Of a stretch of 64,000 nt of DNA, positions 1-8,445 are shown piece after piece. How positions within the stretch are numbered: the stretch's first letter is position 1; each line of letters begins with the position of its first letter. The position numbers were made by a program, and so were the translations under genes. Below the pieces are notes generated by a model. That model was not told the origin of the DNA. It searched no databases and worked only from the letters and a program-made list of their open reading frames with translations. The stretch comes from Sphingosinicella sp963974575 (lineage in GTDB: Bacteria > Pseudomonadota > Alphaproteobacteria > Sphingomonadales > Sphingomonadaceae), in NCBI RefSeq assembly GCF_963974575.1, contig NZ_CAXBBQ010000004.1, positions 310,001-374,000 of the forward strand, given 5' to 3'.

Positions 1-761
1 ACGACGAGCATCGCAGCCGCGACCATTGCCGCCCGCGCGTGTGCACGCGCGGCATTCCCGTCGCGGGGCGCGCCCATGAACAGCGCGGCATAGACCTGCG
101 GCAAATCGAGCGACTGCCCATCCAGCCGCTGGTGCGCCGCGACGTACAGCCGGTTGGCGAGGCGCCCATCGATGGCGTCGTCCGAGGGGGCGAGCTTGCT
201 GACACCCTTCATGAAACCCCGCGGAAGATCGAGAATAACATTCGCCGTGCCCTTCCCCGCCTCGAACGCGAGGATCGCCTCGCGCGTCGTGGGGAAGCGC
301 GTGCCGGCGCGCATCTCCGCCGCCTTGTGGGCAAGTCCGAGGAACGGCTCAAGAAGCAGAGTAGGGATCGGCAGCGCGCCGATGTTCGCCGAAATCTGCG
401 GGTAGCCGTAGTCTTCCACCTCAGCGATGTGCACGCCGCCCGTGAGCCATGTGCCGCCGGAAAGACGAAACGCGGCCTTCACGGCAAGCGCGTCGTCCGC
501 GACGCGGGGGGACAGGCGAAGCCGGGGGACGCCGTTGGTGAGGACGCGCGCGGCGCCCTCCATATCCGCGATCGAGGCCGTGACCGGTGCAGGCTCTTCG
601 GCGGCAGCGACTTCCGCAAGCGCAACCGCCAGGTTACGCGCTGCGCGGACGTCGGATGCGCTCGGCACGTCGGGCGCGACGATGGGCTCTCCGGTGAGCG
701 CAGCCGCACCAGCGAACAGGATAAGAGCCAGCAATCCAAGCACGAATCGAATGGGGGCCAC
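1..761 (-). CDS. Hypothetical membrane-anchored protein, 3' end outside the window
   Basis: An open frame enters from the left edge and can be followed upstream to a GTG at 761. The N-terminus (MAPIRFVLGLLALILFAG) is one hydrophobic segment, a signal anchor or uncleaved signal peptide. The rest is soluble, about 230 residues in view, with no motif I can assign to a family. It lies 76 bases downstream of folP on the same strand and is probably co-transcribed with ccrM-folP. The start is uncertain: the GGCGGGA before this GTG abuts it, and a second in-frame GTG lies at 743. Codon use matches the neighbours. No function is proposed. Confidence 0.6.
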   Translation of the reverse strand, partial: MAPIRFVLGLLALILFAGAAALTGEPIVAPDVPSASDVRAARNLAVALAEVAAAEEPAPVTASIADMEGAARVLTNGVPRLRLSPRVADDALAVKAAFRLSGGTWLTGGVHIAEVEDYGYPQISANIGALPIPTLLLEPFLGLAHKAAEMRAGTRFPTTREAILAFEAGKGTANVILDLPRGFMKGVSKLAPSDDAIDGRLANRLYVAAHQRLDGQSLDLPQVYAALFMGAPRDGNAARAHARAAMVAAAMLV

Positions 762-837
762 TCCCGCCAGATACGGCAGCGTTCTACTCGCGGGCCGGGC
801 GCGCTCACAAGCGGCAGATGTCGTGCCGGGCGACGAC

Positions 838-1896
838 CTACTGCGTGGGCGGGCTGAGCGCCGCGTCGCGCAGGCCCCGCCACACACGGATCGCCTGCAC
901 CGATTCGAAAACGTCGTGCACGCGCACCATCTGCACGCCCTGCCCGATCGCCGCCATCACCAGCGCGAGCGAGCCGCCGAGACGGCGATCGACAGGCGCT
1001 TCGTTCGCAAGCGCACCGACGATCCGCTTGCGGCTGGCGCCGAGCAGCACGGGAACGCCGAGGCCGTGGAACAGCGAGAGGCCGTTCAGGATTTCAAGGC
1101 TGTGCCGCACGGTCTTGCCGAAGCCGATGCCCGGATCGACGATGATCTTGTCGCGCGCGATACCGGCCGCAACTGCAGCATCAACGCGCATTTCCAGCCA
1201 GTCGTAAACGTCGAGCAGCGCGTCTTCGTACTGCGGATCGCGCTGCATCGTCTCGGGGCCACCCTGCGTGTGCATGATGACGACGGGGCAGCCGGCCTTC
1301 GCCACGGTTTCGAGCGCGCGTTCATCGTGTGTGAGGCCGGAGACGTCGTTGACCATGCCCGCGCCGCACGACAGCGCATCGGCCATCACGGTGCTCTTTC
1401 GCGTGTCGATCGAGACGGCGACGCCCGCCTTGGCCAGCCGCTCGATGACGGGCACGACGCGCGCGATCTCGTCCTGCTCCCACACTTCGGCAGCGCCGGG
1501 GCGCGTGGATTCGCCGCCGACATCGAGGATCGCCGCGCCCTCCGCCGCCATGGCGACCGCAGCGGCGGCGGCCTCGTCGTCGGTCGCATGACGGCCGCCG
1601 TCCGAGAAGCTGTCCGGCGTTCGGTTGAGGATCGCCATGACCGAGGGCTCGGAAAAGCGCACGGTGCGCTCGCCGAGCTGGATCGGTGCACGCGGCGCGG
1701 TCAGCCGTGCCCAGAGCGGATGCGTGGTATCGATCTCGGAGACAGGCACCAGCCGCTGCGACACGCGCTTGCCGGCGCTGCGTTCGATGATCTCGACCGC
1801 CGAGAACCAGGTGAGGCCACCCGCAAGCCGCTGCACCTGCCCGTCGTAGCCGAAGGGCGCATCAACGAAGCCGGTGGGGCGGTAGTAGGTTTTCAC
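838..1896 (-). CDS. folP: Dihydropteroate synthase with N-terminal extension
   Basis: FolP condenses 6-hydroxymethyl-7,8-dihydropterin pyrophosphate with p-aminobenzoate to give dihydropteroate in cytosolic folate synthesis. The DHPS signatures are clear: MAILNRTPDSFSDGG at about residues 87-101 and DVGGESTRPGA at about 125-135, followed by SIDTRK, NDVSG and the C-terminal GASRKR substrate-binding segment. At 352 residues it is longer than the usual 270-290, because about 80 residues precede the barrel. The start is GTG at 1896, three bases after the ccrM stop, so ccrM and folP are one transcriptional unit. Confidence 0.95.
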   Translation of the reverse strand: MKTYYRPTGFVDAPFGYDGQVQRLAGGLTWFSAVEIIERSAGKRVSQRLVPVSEIDTTHPLWARLTAPRAPIQLGERTVRFSEPSVMAILNRTPDSFSDGGRHATDDEAAAAAVAMAAEGAAILDVGGESTRPGAAEVWEQDEIARVVPVIERLAKAGVAVSIDTRKSTVMADALSCGAGMVNDVSGLTHDERALETVAKAGCPVVIMHTQGGPETMQRDPQYEDALLDVYDWLEMRVDAAVAAGIARDKIIVDPGIGFGKTVRHSLEILNGLSLFHGLGVPVLLGASRKRIVGALANEAPVDRRLGGSLALVMAAIGQGVQMVRVHDVFESVQAIRVWRGLRDAALSPPTQ

Positions 1897-1899
1897 GGA

Positions 1900-3003
1900 T
1901 CAAGCCGCGATATCGCGCCTATAGGCCTCGCGCACCGTATCGATCGGTTCGAGCGCACCGCCGCGTTCCATGTGCCAGAAGGTCCAGCCGTTGCACGAAG
2001 GCGCGCCCTGTGCCGCGGCGCCCATCTGGTGGATCGAGCCGGCATCGCCGCGGAACGCGAGGCTGCCGTCGGCGCGGACGCGCGCGCGGTAGCGGCGGGC
2101 CGTGTCGACGAGTTCCTGGCCCGGCAGGATGAGCCCGGCCTCGACAAGCGTGCCGAACGCAACGCGCGGCGCCTGCCGCTTGCCGCGCGTGATCTGCATC
2201 GCGTCGGGCGAAAGCGGTGTCGTTTCCGCGATGCGCTTCTCAGCGACCTCGATATAGGCTTGCTCGCGATCGATGCCGATGAAGCTGCGACCGAGCCTCT
2301 TTGCCATCGCGCCCGTGGTGCCGGAGCCGAGGAACGGATCGAGCACCACGTCGCCGGGGTTCGAGGCCGCCATCATCACACGGTAGAGCAGCGCTTCGGG
2401 CTTCTGCGTCGGGTGCGCCTTGACGCCGCCGACCTTGACGCGCTCGCCGCCGTTGCAGATCGGGATCGTCCAATCCGATCGCATCTGCACGTCGTCGTTC
2501 ATCATCTTGAGCGCATGGTAATTGAACGTGTAGCGCGCCTTTTCGGACTTCGAGCACCAGATCATCGTTTCGTGCGCGTTGGTGAAGCGCGTGCCCTTGA
2601 AGTTCGGCATGGGGTTCGTCTTGCGCCAGACGATGTCGTTCAGGATCCAGTAGCCGAGATCCTGCAGCACCGTGCCGACGCGGAAGATGTTGTGGTAGCT
2701 GCCGATCACCCAGATCGTGCCGTCGTCCTTCAGGATGCGGCGTGCGGCGGAAAGCCAGCGGCAGGTGAAATTGTCGTAGGCGCCGAACGTGTCGAACTTG
2801 TCCCAGTCGTTATCGACCGCATCCACGCGGCCGCCTTCGGGGCGGAACAGGTCGCCGTTCAGCTGAAGATTGTAGGGCGGATCGGCGAAAATAAGGTCCA
2901 CCGACTTTGCCGGCATGGCCTCCATCTCCGCGATGCAATCGCCCAGAATGATGCGCGAGGAGACGCGTGACGCCTCGTCGATGCCGTCCGGTCTGGCCGC
3001 CAT
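1900..3003 (-). CDS. ccrM: CcrM-type adenine-N6 DNA methyltransferase (GANTC)
   Basis: This beta-class adenine methyltransferase matches the alphaproteobacterial cell-cycle enzyme CcrM, which methylates the A in GANTC. DPPYNLQL (residues 41-48) precedes the SAM-binding FLGSGTT (224-230), the beta-class order. The stretch from WVIGSYHNIFRVG through PMPNFKGTRF is characteristic of CcrM, and a C-terminal domain of about 100 residues ends in a CNGWTFWH segment. I chose ATG 3003, preceded by AGGGGG four bases upstream; the frame stays open to a TTG at 3072, but that start would add residues the family lacks. The result is 367 residues, close to the usual 358. Its upstream region carries four GANTC sites and a CtrA-like box. 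Confidence 0.96.
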   Translation of the reverse strand: MAARPDGIDEASRVSSRIILGDCIAEMEAMPAKSVDLIFADPPYNLQLNGDLFRPEGGRVDAVDNDWDKFDTFGAYDNFTCRWLSAARRILKDDGTIWVIGSYHNIFRVGTVLQDLGYWILNDIVWRKTNPMPNFKGTRFTNAHETMIWCSKSEKARYTFNYHALKMMNDDVQMRSDWTIPICNGGERVKVGGVKAHPTQKPEALLYRVMMAASNPGDVVLDPFLGSGTTGAMAKRLGRSFIGIDREQAYIEVAEKRIAETTPLSPDAMQITRGKRQAPRVAFGTLVEAGLILPGQELVDTARRYRARVRADGSLAFRGDAGSIHQMGAAAQGAPSCNGWTFWHMERGGALEPIDTVREAYRRDIAA

Positions 3004-3058
3004 AATGCCCCCTGTTCGCCCACTTGCTCCAAATGCGCGCGGACCTTGGCCCGGCATG

Positions 3059-3120
3059 GACTCTTGCGTCAAGAGTCCATGGATTCAAAGAGTTGCAGAG
3101 TTAACTTAAGATTCCATTAA
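3059..3120 (-). promoter_or_regulatory. ccrM control region: CtrA-like box plus four GANTC sites
   Basis: A TTAA-N7-TTAA element, the full CtrA recognition pattern, lies at 3106-3120. GANTC sites occur at 3059-3063, 3073-3077, 3082-3086 and 3110-3114, the last one inside the CtrA spacer. The box sits about 103-117 bases upstream of the chosen ccrM start. In Caulobacter crescentus ccrM is activated by CtrA, and GANTC methylation in its promoter or leader times shut-off; the same arrangement is inferred here. The remaining bases from 3121 to 3198, after the rnhB stop, show nothing else I can name. Confidence 0.75.
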
Positions 3121-3198
3121 ACATGAAGTCTTGACCGCAACCCCTTGCGATGGCGCGGATCGGCACACGCCAGCCCTAGTGGGTGTTGCGAAAACGAC

Positions 3199-3810
3199 TC
3201 AACGCGCGAATTCGAACGCGCGCTGCACCGGGCCGAAGCTGCGACGGTGATGGACGGTGACACCGAGCCGTGAAACCGCCTCCAGATGCGTGCGCGTCGG
3301 GTAGCCCTTGTTCTCGAGCCAGCCGTAATCGGGGTGCGCCTCGTGGAGCTGGACCATGTACCGGTCACGCGTCACCTTCGCGATGATCGAAGCGGCCGCG
3401 ATCGACACCGAACGCGCATCGCCGCCGACGATCGTGTCGCAGCGGTAGGTCCAGCGCGGCGCCCGGTTTCCGTCGACGAGCACGTGGTCCGGCGCGACCG
3501 GCAGCGCGGCGACGGCACGCGTCATCGCGAGGAAGGTCGCCTGCAGGATGTTGATCCGGTCGATCTCCTCGGGGCTCGCCTCGCCGATGCCGACACGGGC
3601 ACAGCCCATGACGATATCGAACAGCACCTCGCGCCGCGCGTGGGTGAGTTTCTTGCTGTCGTTGAGACCATCCGGGATGCAGGCAGGATCGAGGATCACC
3701 GCCGCCGCAACCACCGGCCCGGCGAGGGGTCCGCGCCCGGCCTCATCCACACCCGCGACCTGACCTGCGCAGCGCGCCTCGTGGCTGTAGTCCGGCCCTG
3801 CGTATTTCAC
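3199..3810 (-). CDS. rnhB: Ribonuclease HII
   Basis: RNase HII cuts RNA in RNA-DNA hybrids and at single misincorporated ribonucleotides. VAGVDEAGRGPLAGPVV carries the catalytic Asp-Glu pair, followed by NDSKKLT, HVLVDGN and the SIAAASIIAKVTRDR segment with further acidic ligands. I start it at GTG 3810, whose last bases form a GTGA overlap with the thiD stop, giving 203 residues. A longer open frame continues upstream on this strand but only reads thiD out of frame. It is the last gene of the glmM-thiD-rnhB unit. Confidence 0.93.
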   Translation of the reverse strand: MKYAGPDYSHEARCAGQVAGVDEAGRGPLAGPVVAAAVILDPACIPDGLNDSKKLTHARREVLFDIVMGCARVGIGEASPEEIDRINILQATFLAMTRAVAALPVAPDHVLVDGNRAPRWTYRCDTIVGGDARSVSIAAASIIAKVTRDRYMVQLHEAHPDYGWLENKGYPTRTHLEAVSRLGVTVHHRRSFGPVQRAFEFAR

Positions 3811-4607
3811 CGCGCGAGCGGCCAGCCATGTCCGAGCGGTCCGTGCCCGGCGCCGAAGCCCGGCGCCGCCAGGATCGCCTGGCGCACATAATCGCGCGCG
3901 CGCCATGCCGCCTGTTCGAGCGGCATCTTCTGCGCAAGGCCGACCGCGAGCGCCGAGGCGAGCGTGCAGCCCGTGCCATGCGTGTGCTTGGTGGCGATGC
4001 GGGAATCGACCCATTCCTTGGCGCGGCCCGGCGTCACCAGCCAGTCGCTGATCTGGTCGCCTTTCAGATGCGCGCCCTTCACCAGTACCGCCTTCGCACC
4101 AAGCTCCAGGATCGCTTCCCCGGCGTCGCGGGCATCTTCCGGCGAGCGGATCTTCTTGCCCGAAAGCGCCTCCGCCTCGACGATGTTGGGCGTCACCACG
4201 TCCGCCATCGGCACGAGCAGCGATGTGAGCGCCTCGACCGCATCGGGACGCAGCAGGTGGGCGCCACCCTTCGCGATCATGACCGGATCGAGCACGATCG
4301 GCACGGCAACGTCGGTGAGCGCACCGGCGACCGCCTCGATCACCGACTGGCTGCCGAGCATCCCGATCTTGATGGCATCGGCGCCGATGTCGGCAAGCAC
4401 CGTCTCGATCTGCGCCGCGATCACACTGGCCGGGACGGCATGCACGTCGTGAACGCCGTTCGTGTCCTGCACCGTGATGGCCGTGATCGCGGTCGTGGCA
4501 TAGCCGCCCAGCATGGCGATCGTCTTGATATCGGCCTGAATGCCGGCACCGCCGCCGGAATCCGATCCCGCGATGACGAGGACGCGTGCCTGCTGGGGCC
4601 TGGTCAT
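3807..4607 (-). CDS. thiD: Hydroxymethylpyrimidine/phosphomethylpyrimidine kinase
   Basis: ThiD phosphorylates HMP and HMP-phosphate for thiamine synthesis. The ribokinase-like fold is shown by AGSDSGGGAGIQAD (residues 13-26) at the N-terminus, DPVMIAKGG in the middle and the anion-hole/catalytic stretch THGTGCTLASALA near residue 210. Its 266 residues are normal for the family. It overlaps glmM by 4 bases (ATGA) and rnhB by 4 bases (GTGA), so the three genes are translationally linked. No TPP riboswitch is visible, consistent with its internal operon position. Confidence 0.95.
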   Translation of the reverse strand: MTRPQQARVLVIAGSDSGGGAGIQADIKTIAMLGGYATTAITAITVQDTNGVHDVHAVPASVIAAQIETVLADIGADAIKIGMLGSQSVIEAVAGALTDVAVPIVLDPVMIAKGGAHLLRPDAVEALTSLLVPMADVVTPNIVEAEALSGKKIRSPEDARDAGEAILELGAKAVLVKGAHLKGDQISDWLVTPGRAKEWVDSRIATKHTHGTGCTLASALAVGLAQKMPLEQAAWRARDYVRQAILAAPGFGAGHGPLGHGWPLAR

Positions 4608-5941
4608 GCCGCCTTTGCCACCGCTTCGCAGATTTCATCGACGACGCGTTCGACGAGGCCCATGTCTTCGCCCTCCGCCATCACGCGGATGAGCGGTTCC
4701 GTCCCCGACTTGCGGATGACGAGCCGGCCCGTGCCGCTGAGACGCGCCTCGGCAGCAGCGATGACGCCCTTTACGCTATCGGTGTCGAGCGGCTGGCCGC
4801 CGTTGAAGCGCACGTTCTTGAGGAGCTGCGGCAGCGGATCGAACAGCGTGAGCACTTCGGAGGCGGGTCTTCCGTCTTCCACCAGCACGGCGAGAATCTG
4901 CAGCGCGGCAACGAGGCCGTCGCCGGTCGTCGAATAGTCTGAAAGGATGATGTGGCCCGATTGCTCGCCACCGACGTTGAAGCCCTTGGCGCGCATCGCT
5001 TCGAGCACGTAGCGGTCACCGACCTTGGCACGCTCCAGAGCGAGGCCGAGACCGCCGAGATAGCGTTCGAGGCCGAGATTCGACATCACCGTCGCGACAA
5101 GCCCGCCGCCCTTGAGACGGCCCGCCGCGTGCCAACTCTTGGTGACGAGCGCCATCAGCTGGTCGCCGTCCACGATCTGGCCGCGCTCATCGACGATGAT
5201 GAGCCGGTCGGCATCGCCATCGAGCGCGATACCGATGTGCGCGCCCATTTCGACGACCTTCTTCTGAAGCGCCGCGGGTTTCGTGGAACCGACATCGTCG
5301 TTGATGTTGAAGCCGTTCGGATTGACGCCGATCACCTCGACGTCCGCACCAAGCTCCCAAAGCGCGCTCGGCGCCACATTGTACGCGGCGCCGTTCGCGC
5401 AATCGACGACGAGCTTCAGCCCATCCAGGCGCAGGTGATCCGGGAAGGTCGACTTCGCGAAGTGGATATAGCGCCCGCGCGCGTCCTCGATCTTCTTGGC
5501 GCGACCGATGTGCTCGGGATCGGCGAGTTTCGGCGCGACCTCGAGCAGCGCCTCGATCTCAAGCTCGTCCGCATCCGACAACTTGTAACCGTCCGGCCCG
5601 AACAGCTTGATGCCGTTGTCCTGATAGGCGTTGTGGCTCGCCGAGATCATGACGCCGAGATCGGCACGCATGGAGCGCGTGAGCATCGCGACCGCCGGAG
5701 TCGGCACCGGCCCTACCATCACCACGTCCATGCCGACGCTGGTGAAACCCGCGATCAGCGCGGATTCCATCATGTAGCCCGAAAGCCGCGTGTCCTTGCC
5801 GATGACGACGCGGTGTTTGTGATCGCCGCGCAGGAACTTCGCGCCCGCCGCCTGCCCGACGCGCATCGCGATTTCCGGCGTCATCGGTACGGTGTTGGTG
5901 AGACCCCTGATCCCATCGGTGCCGAAATAGCGCCGGCCCAT
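4604..5941 (-). CDS. glmM: Phosphoglucosamine mutase
   Basis: GlmM interconverts glucosamine-6-P and glucosamine-1-P on the way to UDP-GlcNAc for peptidoglycan and LPS. It shows MGRRYFGTDGIRG at the N-terminus, the phosphoserine loop MISASHNAYQDNGIK with the active serine at residue 102, the Mg2+-binding DGDADR and the C-terminal RKSGTEPLIRVMAE phosphate-binding loop. ATG 5941 is chosen because GGAGAGG lies six bases upstream; the ATG at 5947 would abut that sequence. The product is 445 residues, normal for the family. It heads the glmM-thiD-rnhB unit, divergent from the symporter gene. Confidence 0.96.
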   Translation of the reverse strand: MGRRYFGTDGIRGLTNTVPMTPEIAMRVGQAAGAKFLRGDHKHRVVIGKDTRLSGYMMESALIAGFTSVGMDVVMVGPVPTPAVAMLTRSMRADLGVMISASHNAYQDNGIKLFGPDGYKLSDADELEIEALLEVAPKLADPEHIGRAKKIEDARGRYIHFAKSTFPDHLRLDGLKLVVDCANGAAYNVAPSALWELGADVEVIGVNPNGFNINDDVGSTKPAALQKKVVEMGAHIGIALDGDADRLIIVDERGQIVDGDQLMALVTKSWHAAGRLKGGGLVATVMSNLGLERYLGGLGLALERAKVGDRYVLEAMRAKGFNVGGEQSGHIILSDYSTTGDGLVAALQILAVLVEDGRPASEVLTLFDPLPQLLKNVRFNGGQPLDTDSVKGVIAAAEARLSGTGRLVIRKSGTEPLIRVMAEGEDMGLVERVVDEICEAVAKAA

Positions 5942-6014
5942 ATTCATCCTCTCCAGCCCCGCGTGTCTTGCACACGCGCTCATAACAGGCTCTTTATGCC
6001 TCAAAATTGTTAAA

Positions 6015-7475
6015 ATGAAGGGCGGGCCGCACGGAATGATCGAAGCAATGGGTCGTTTTATCGACCAGCTCTCTGCATTCGTCTTCACGAAAGTGCCCTT
6101 TTTCGGCACAGAGCTAGAGCTTGTCGTACTGGCGCTCGCCTCCGCAATGCTCTTCTTCACGCTGTGGCTGGGCATTCCCCAACTGCGCGGCGTCGCCATC
6201 GGTTTCCAGCTGATCCGCGGCCGCCATGCCGACGACAGCGCGCCGGGAACGGTGAGCCAGTTTCAGGCGCTGTCGACAGCGCTCTCCGGTACGATCGGGC
6301 TCGGCAACATCGGCGGCGTCGCCATCGCCATTGCGCTCGGCGGGCCGGGTGCGGCCTTCTGGATGTTCGTGATCGGCTTTTTCGCGATGGCGCTAAAGGC
6401 GGCCGAAGTGACGCTCGGGCTCATGTACCGCGAATTCAGCGCTTCGGGCGAAGTGCGCGGCGGGCCGATGTATACGCTTAAAAACGGGCTCGCACGGCTG
6501 GGCCTGCCGAACACCGGGCGGAAGCTCGGCGGCCTCTACGCCTTCTTCGCGCTTGGTGGTGCGTTGCCACTGATCCAGGTCAACCAGAGCTTCAGCCAGC
6601 TGACGGTGATTACCGGCATCGAGAGCACGCCGGCCAACGGGCTCGTCTACGGGCTCATCCTCACGATTGCCGTCGGCATCGTTATTGTCGGCGGGGTGCG
6701 ATCGATCGCAACGGTCGCGGCGCGGCTCGTTCCGATGATGTGCCTCGTCTATCTGGGCGGCGGCGCGGTCATTCTCGTTGCAAACGCAGGCGCGATTCCC
6801 GGCGCCTTCGCAACCATCGTGAGCGCCGCGTTTTCGTCCGATGCCGTTGCGGGCGGCATCCTCGGCAGCTTCGTCGTCGGAATGCGCCGGGCCGTCTTCT
6901 CGTGCGAGGCCGGCGTCGGCACGGCGGTCATCGCCCATAGCGCGGCGAAAACGCACCACCCGGCATCCGAAGGCATGGTGGCGCTGATCGAACCGCTGCT
7001 CGACACGATGATCGTCTGCACGATGACCGCGCTCATCATCGTCGTCACGGGCGTCTACAACGACGGCTACACGGACATCGCCATGACCTCCGCCGCGTTT
7101 GGCACCGTGACGGCATGGTTCCCCTATGTGCTTTCGGTCGCCGTTCTGCTCTTTGCGTTCTCCACGCTGATTTCGTGGGGATATTACGGGCTTCAGGCCT
7201 GGGGCTACCTGTTTGGCCACAGCCGCACGAGCGAACTCACCTTCAAGCTTTTCTATTGCCTGCTGCAACCGATGGGCGCCGTCCTTTCCCCGGGCAAGGT
7301 GGTGGACCTTATCGACAGCCTGTTCTTCCTGATGGTGCTGCCGAACCTGATCGGGCTTGCGCTGCTGGCCGTACCCGTGAGACGCGAGATGAGCGGCTTC
7401 CTTGCCAGCGTGAAGGCCGGAACGATTTACGGAAAGGGTATCGATGATGAAACGGCGCAACCTCGGCACGACTGA
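6015..7475 (+). CDS. Alanine/glycine:cation symporter (AGCS family)
   Basis: This is an inner-membrane carrier of the AGCS (AlsT/DagA) family, which imports alanine or glycine with Na+ or H+. The family signature TIGLGNIGGVAIAIALGGPGA lies near residues 94-114, followed by about ten hydrophobic segments and the conserved FSCEAGVGTA region. At 486 residues it is normal. The start is uncertain among ATG 6015, 6036 and 6048; none has a strong Shine-Dalgarno. The last 32 bases overlap the aldo/keto reductase gene. The AT-richer 73-base gap before it, shared with divergent glmM, must hold both promoters. Confidence 0.92.
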   Translation: MKGGPHGMIEAMGRFIDQLSAFVFTKVPFFGTELELVVLALASAMLFFTLWLGIPQLRGVAIGFQLIRGRHADDSAPGTVSQFQALSTALSGTIGLGNIGGVAIAIALGGPGAAFWMFVIGFFAMALKAAEVTLGLMYREFSASGEVRGGPMYTLKNGLARLGLPNTGRKLGGLYAFFALGGALPLIQVNQSFSQLTVITGIESTPANGLVYGLILTIAVGIVIVGGVRSIATVAARLVPMMCLVYLGGGAVILVANAGAIPGAFATIVSAAFSSDAVAGGILGSFVVGMRRAVFSCEAGVGTAVIAHSAAKTHHPASEGMVALIEPLLDTMIVCTMTALIIVVTGVYNDGYTDIAMTSAAFGTVTAWFPYVLSVAVLLFAFSTLISWGYYGLQAWGYLFGHSRTSELTFKLFYCLLQPMGAVLSPGKVVDLIDSLFFLMVLPNLIGLALLAVPVRREMSGFLASVKAGTIYGKGIDDETAQPRHD

Positions 7476-8445
7476 CGTTTCGGCCATCGGGCTCGGCTGC
7501 ATGGGCATCGTCGGGCTTTCCGGCATGGCGGCGATGTATGGCGAGGTGGACAGGGACGAAGCCGTCCGCACCATCCACCGTGCGATTGAGATCGGTATCG
7601 ATTTCCTCGACACCGCCGAAGTCTATGGCCCCTACGCGAACGAGGAATTCCTTGGGGACGCACTGAAGGGCAAGCGCGACAAGGCGTTCATCGCCACCAA
7701 GTTCGGCTTCAAGATTGTCGATGGGCGTGTGCGGGGAACCGACAGCCGGCCCGAGACCATCCGCGCCGTTTGCGAGTCGAGCCTCAAACGCCTGCAGACC
7801 GACGTGATCGACCTGTTCTACCAGCACCGCGTCGACCCCGACGTGCCGATCGAGGATGTCGTCGGCACGATGGCGGATCTGCAGGCCCAGGGCAAAATCC
7901 GCTTCATCGGCCTTTCCGAAGCCGGGGTCGGAACGCTGGAACGCGCAGTCGCAACACACCGGGTCGATGCGCTGCAATCGGAATATTCGCTGTGGGAGCG
8001 GGAGATCGAAAACGACATCCTGCCGACCTGCCGCAAACACGGCATCGCCTTGGTGCCCTATTCGCCGCTCGGGCGCGGGTTCCTGACCGGCGAGGTGAAG
8101 CGGGCGGAGGACTATCCCGAAACGGATTATCGCAGGAACGACCCGCGCTATCAGGGCGCGAACTTCGACGCGAACATGGAACTCGTCGCCACCGTGAAGC
8201 GCATCGCGGACACGCACGGCGCGACGCCCGCGCAGGTCGCGCTCGCATGGCTGCTGGCGCAGGGGCCGGACATCATCCCGATTCCCGGCACCAAGAAGGT
8301 GAAGCGACTGGAAGAAAACGCAGCGGCGGCCGACCTCGCCCTTACCGCCGCAGACGTCGCCGCGCTGAACGCCGCTGCACCTGTGGGCGGCACGGCGGGC
8401 GAACGCTACGACACGCCGGGCAAGCTGGCGATGCTGCGAATCTAG
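7444..8445 (+). CDS. Aldo/keto reductase
   Basis: An NADPH-dependent aldo/keto reductase of the long-chain, YajO/auxin-induced-like type. The catalytic tetrad can be followed: Asp and Tyr in DFLDTAEVYG, Lys in ATKFGFK and His in YQHRVDP. The C-terminal PGTKKVKRLEENA binds the nucleotide phosphate. It is 333 residues long. ATG 7444 has GGAAAGG six bases upstream and lies 32 bases inside the symporter gene, so translation is probably coupled. The physiological substrate cannot be read from the sequence. It meets the SDR gene tail to tail with a 4-base overlap. Confidence 0.93.
   Translation: MMKRRNLGTTDVSAIGLGCMGIVGLSGMAAMYGEVDRDEAVRTIHRAIEIGIDFLDTAEVYGPYANEEFLGDALKGKRDKAFIATKFGFKIVDGRVRGTDSRPETIRAVCESSLKRLQTDVIDLFYQHRVDPDVPIEDVVGTMADLQAQGKIRFIGLSEAGVGTLERAVATHRVDALQSEYSLWEREIENDILPTCRKHGIALVPYSPLGRGFLTGEVKRAEDYPETDYRRNDPRYQGANFDANMELVATVKRIADTHGATPAQVALAWLLAQGPDIIPIPGTKKVKRLEENAAAADLALTAADVAALNAAAPVGGTAGERYDTPGKLAMLRI

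Noticed and set aside
427..2970. 847-codon plus-strand frame over folP and ccrM
   Set aside because: Composition is typical antisense shadow, whereas the minus strand carries clear FolP and CcrM motifs.
3121..3198. CGCAA-GGGG-TTGCG hairpin as a terminator for rnhB
   Set aside because: Only five pairs and no T tract.
3811..4638. Upstream extension of the rnhB frame
   Set aside because: The added residues are thiD read out of phase. The GTGA overlap at 3807-3810 gives a normal-length RNase HII.
5942..6199. Extended glmM frame with an N-terminal addition
   Set aside because: It is antisense to the symporter's first codons, and MGRRYFGTDGIRG with its ribosome-binding site is the conserved GlmM start.
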